Shown piece by piece: positions 6,466-6,746 of a stretch of DNA of 6,746 nucleotides. The stretch's first letter is position 1, and each line of letters opens with the position of its first letter. The DNA comes from Patulibacter sp. (lineage in GTDB: Bacteria; Actinomycetota; Thermoleophilia; Solirubrobacterales; Solirubrobacteraceae): positions 1-6,746 of the forward strand of contig JAVHXX010000245.1 of the NCBI GenBank assembly GCA_031119595.1, read 5' to 3'. The notes under the pieces were generated by a model, which saw only the letters and a list, made by a program, of their open reading frames with translations, had not been told where the DNA came from and did not search any database. The translations under genes were made by a program, and so were the position numbers.

Positions 6466-6746
6466 TCAGTGGGTGCTCGAGGCGGTCTGCGTGGCGGTCG
6501 CGTCGGTCTTCGACGCGCCGTGGCCACCGGTCGAGGTGGCGTTGCCGCCGTTGCCCGCCGTGGCCGCGCCGCTCGTGGCGTGCGTCGAACCACCGGTGCC
6601 GGTGGTGCTGTCCGTGCTGCCGCCGTCCTTGTCGCTGCGGTCGTGGCGTGAGCCGCGGTCCGTGTTCGACGCGCTCGACGAGGAGGACACGTTGCCGTTG
6701 CCGGCCGACGTGTTGCCGGTCGACGCCTGGCCGCCGTCACCGCCGG
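6466..6746 (-). CDS. Gly/Ser/Thr/Asn-rich low-complexity protein, C-terminal part only
   Basis: The last 93 or so residues of a protein whose start lies beyond the right edge; the frame stays open to the final base. The visible part is almost entirely Gly, Ser, Thr, Ala and Asn, with GGDGG, STGNTSAGNGN, a run of five Ser, a short charged patch (DRGSRHDRSDKDGG) and then more GG/ST units such as GNGGNATSTGG. There are no cysteines, no hydrophobic segment and no LPxTG-like anchor at the end. A GTG at 6690 could be taken as a start, but the same composition continues upstream of it, so it is probably internal. Such sequence suits a disordered, surface-exposed or secreted tail or linker. No family is recognised. 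The stop is followed by two tandem hairpins, which supports a real gene end, and the neighbouring frames give Arg/Pro-rich nonsense. Confidence 0.62.
   Translation of the reverse strand, partial: GGDGGQASTGNTSAGNGNVSSSSSASNTDRGSRHDRSDKDGGSTDSTTGTGGSTHATSGAATAGNGGNATSTGGHGASKTDATATQTASSTH

Noticed and set aside
6466..6690. Complete 74-residue small protein starting with GTG at 6690
   Set aside because: The same Gly/Ser/Thr/Asn-rich composition continues in frame to the window edge, so this GTG is more likely an internal Val codon.

Overview
The window is very GC-rich DNA. It uses GTG as well as ATG starts, packs genes closely, and gives long spurious open frames on the opposite strand. This points to a high-GC actinobacterium. 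Secreted PD40-type propeller proteins and Gly/Ser/Thr-rich surface proteins would fit a soil actinobacterium, possibly of the Solirubrobacterales type, but that placement is a guess.

Left two thirds (positions 1 to 4792, plus strand): a compact operon for a molybdenum hydroxylase of the xanthine dehydrogenase family. It encodes an XdhC/CoxI maturation factor, then a stand-alone FAD subunit whose start overlaps the xdhC stop by 10 bases. After a 37-base gap comes a large protein that fuses the two-cluster [2Fe-2S] subunit to the molybdopterin catalytic subunit. A separate FAD subunit beside an Fe-S/Mo fusion of about 955 residues is the YgfM/XdhD layout, not the classical three-subunit CoxMSL or two-subunit XdhAB layout. 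Electrons would run from the Mo site through the two [2Fe-2S] clusters to FAD. XdhC would deliver sulfurated cofactor. The substrate cannot be read from the sequence: a purine or other N-heterocycle is likely, but one purine-binding Glu position carries Gln. The operon may begin upstream of the window.

Right third (4789 to 6746, minus strand): a convergent gene for a secreted beta-propeller-like protein overlaps the end of the fusion gene by 4 bases. A perfect 13-bp hairpin inside the last fusion-gene codons sits at this junction and probably ends transcription from both sides. Upstream of the propeller gene is a 165-base intergenic stretch with two tandem perfect hairpins (probable terminators), a weak promoter-like A/T island and an imperfect palindrome. 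The window ends inside a Gly/Ser/Thr/Asn-rich low-complexity protein of which only the C-terminus is present.

I saw no rRNA, tRNA, CRISPR array, insertion sequence or phage gene, and no clear sign of a wholly new system. The most unusual items are the terminator embedded in coding sequence, the active-site substitution in the hydroxylase, and the uncharacterised secreted proteins.
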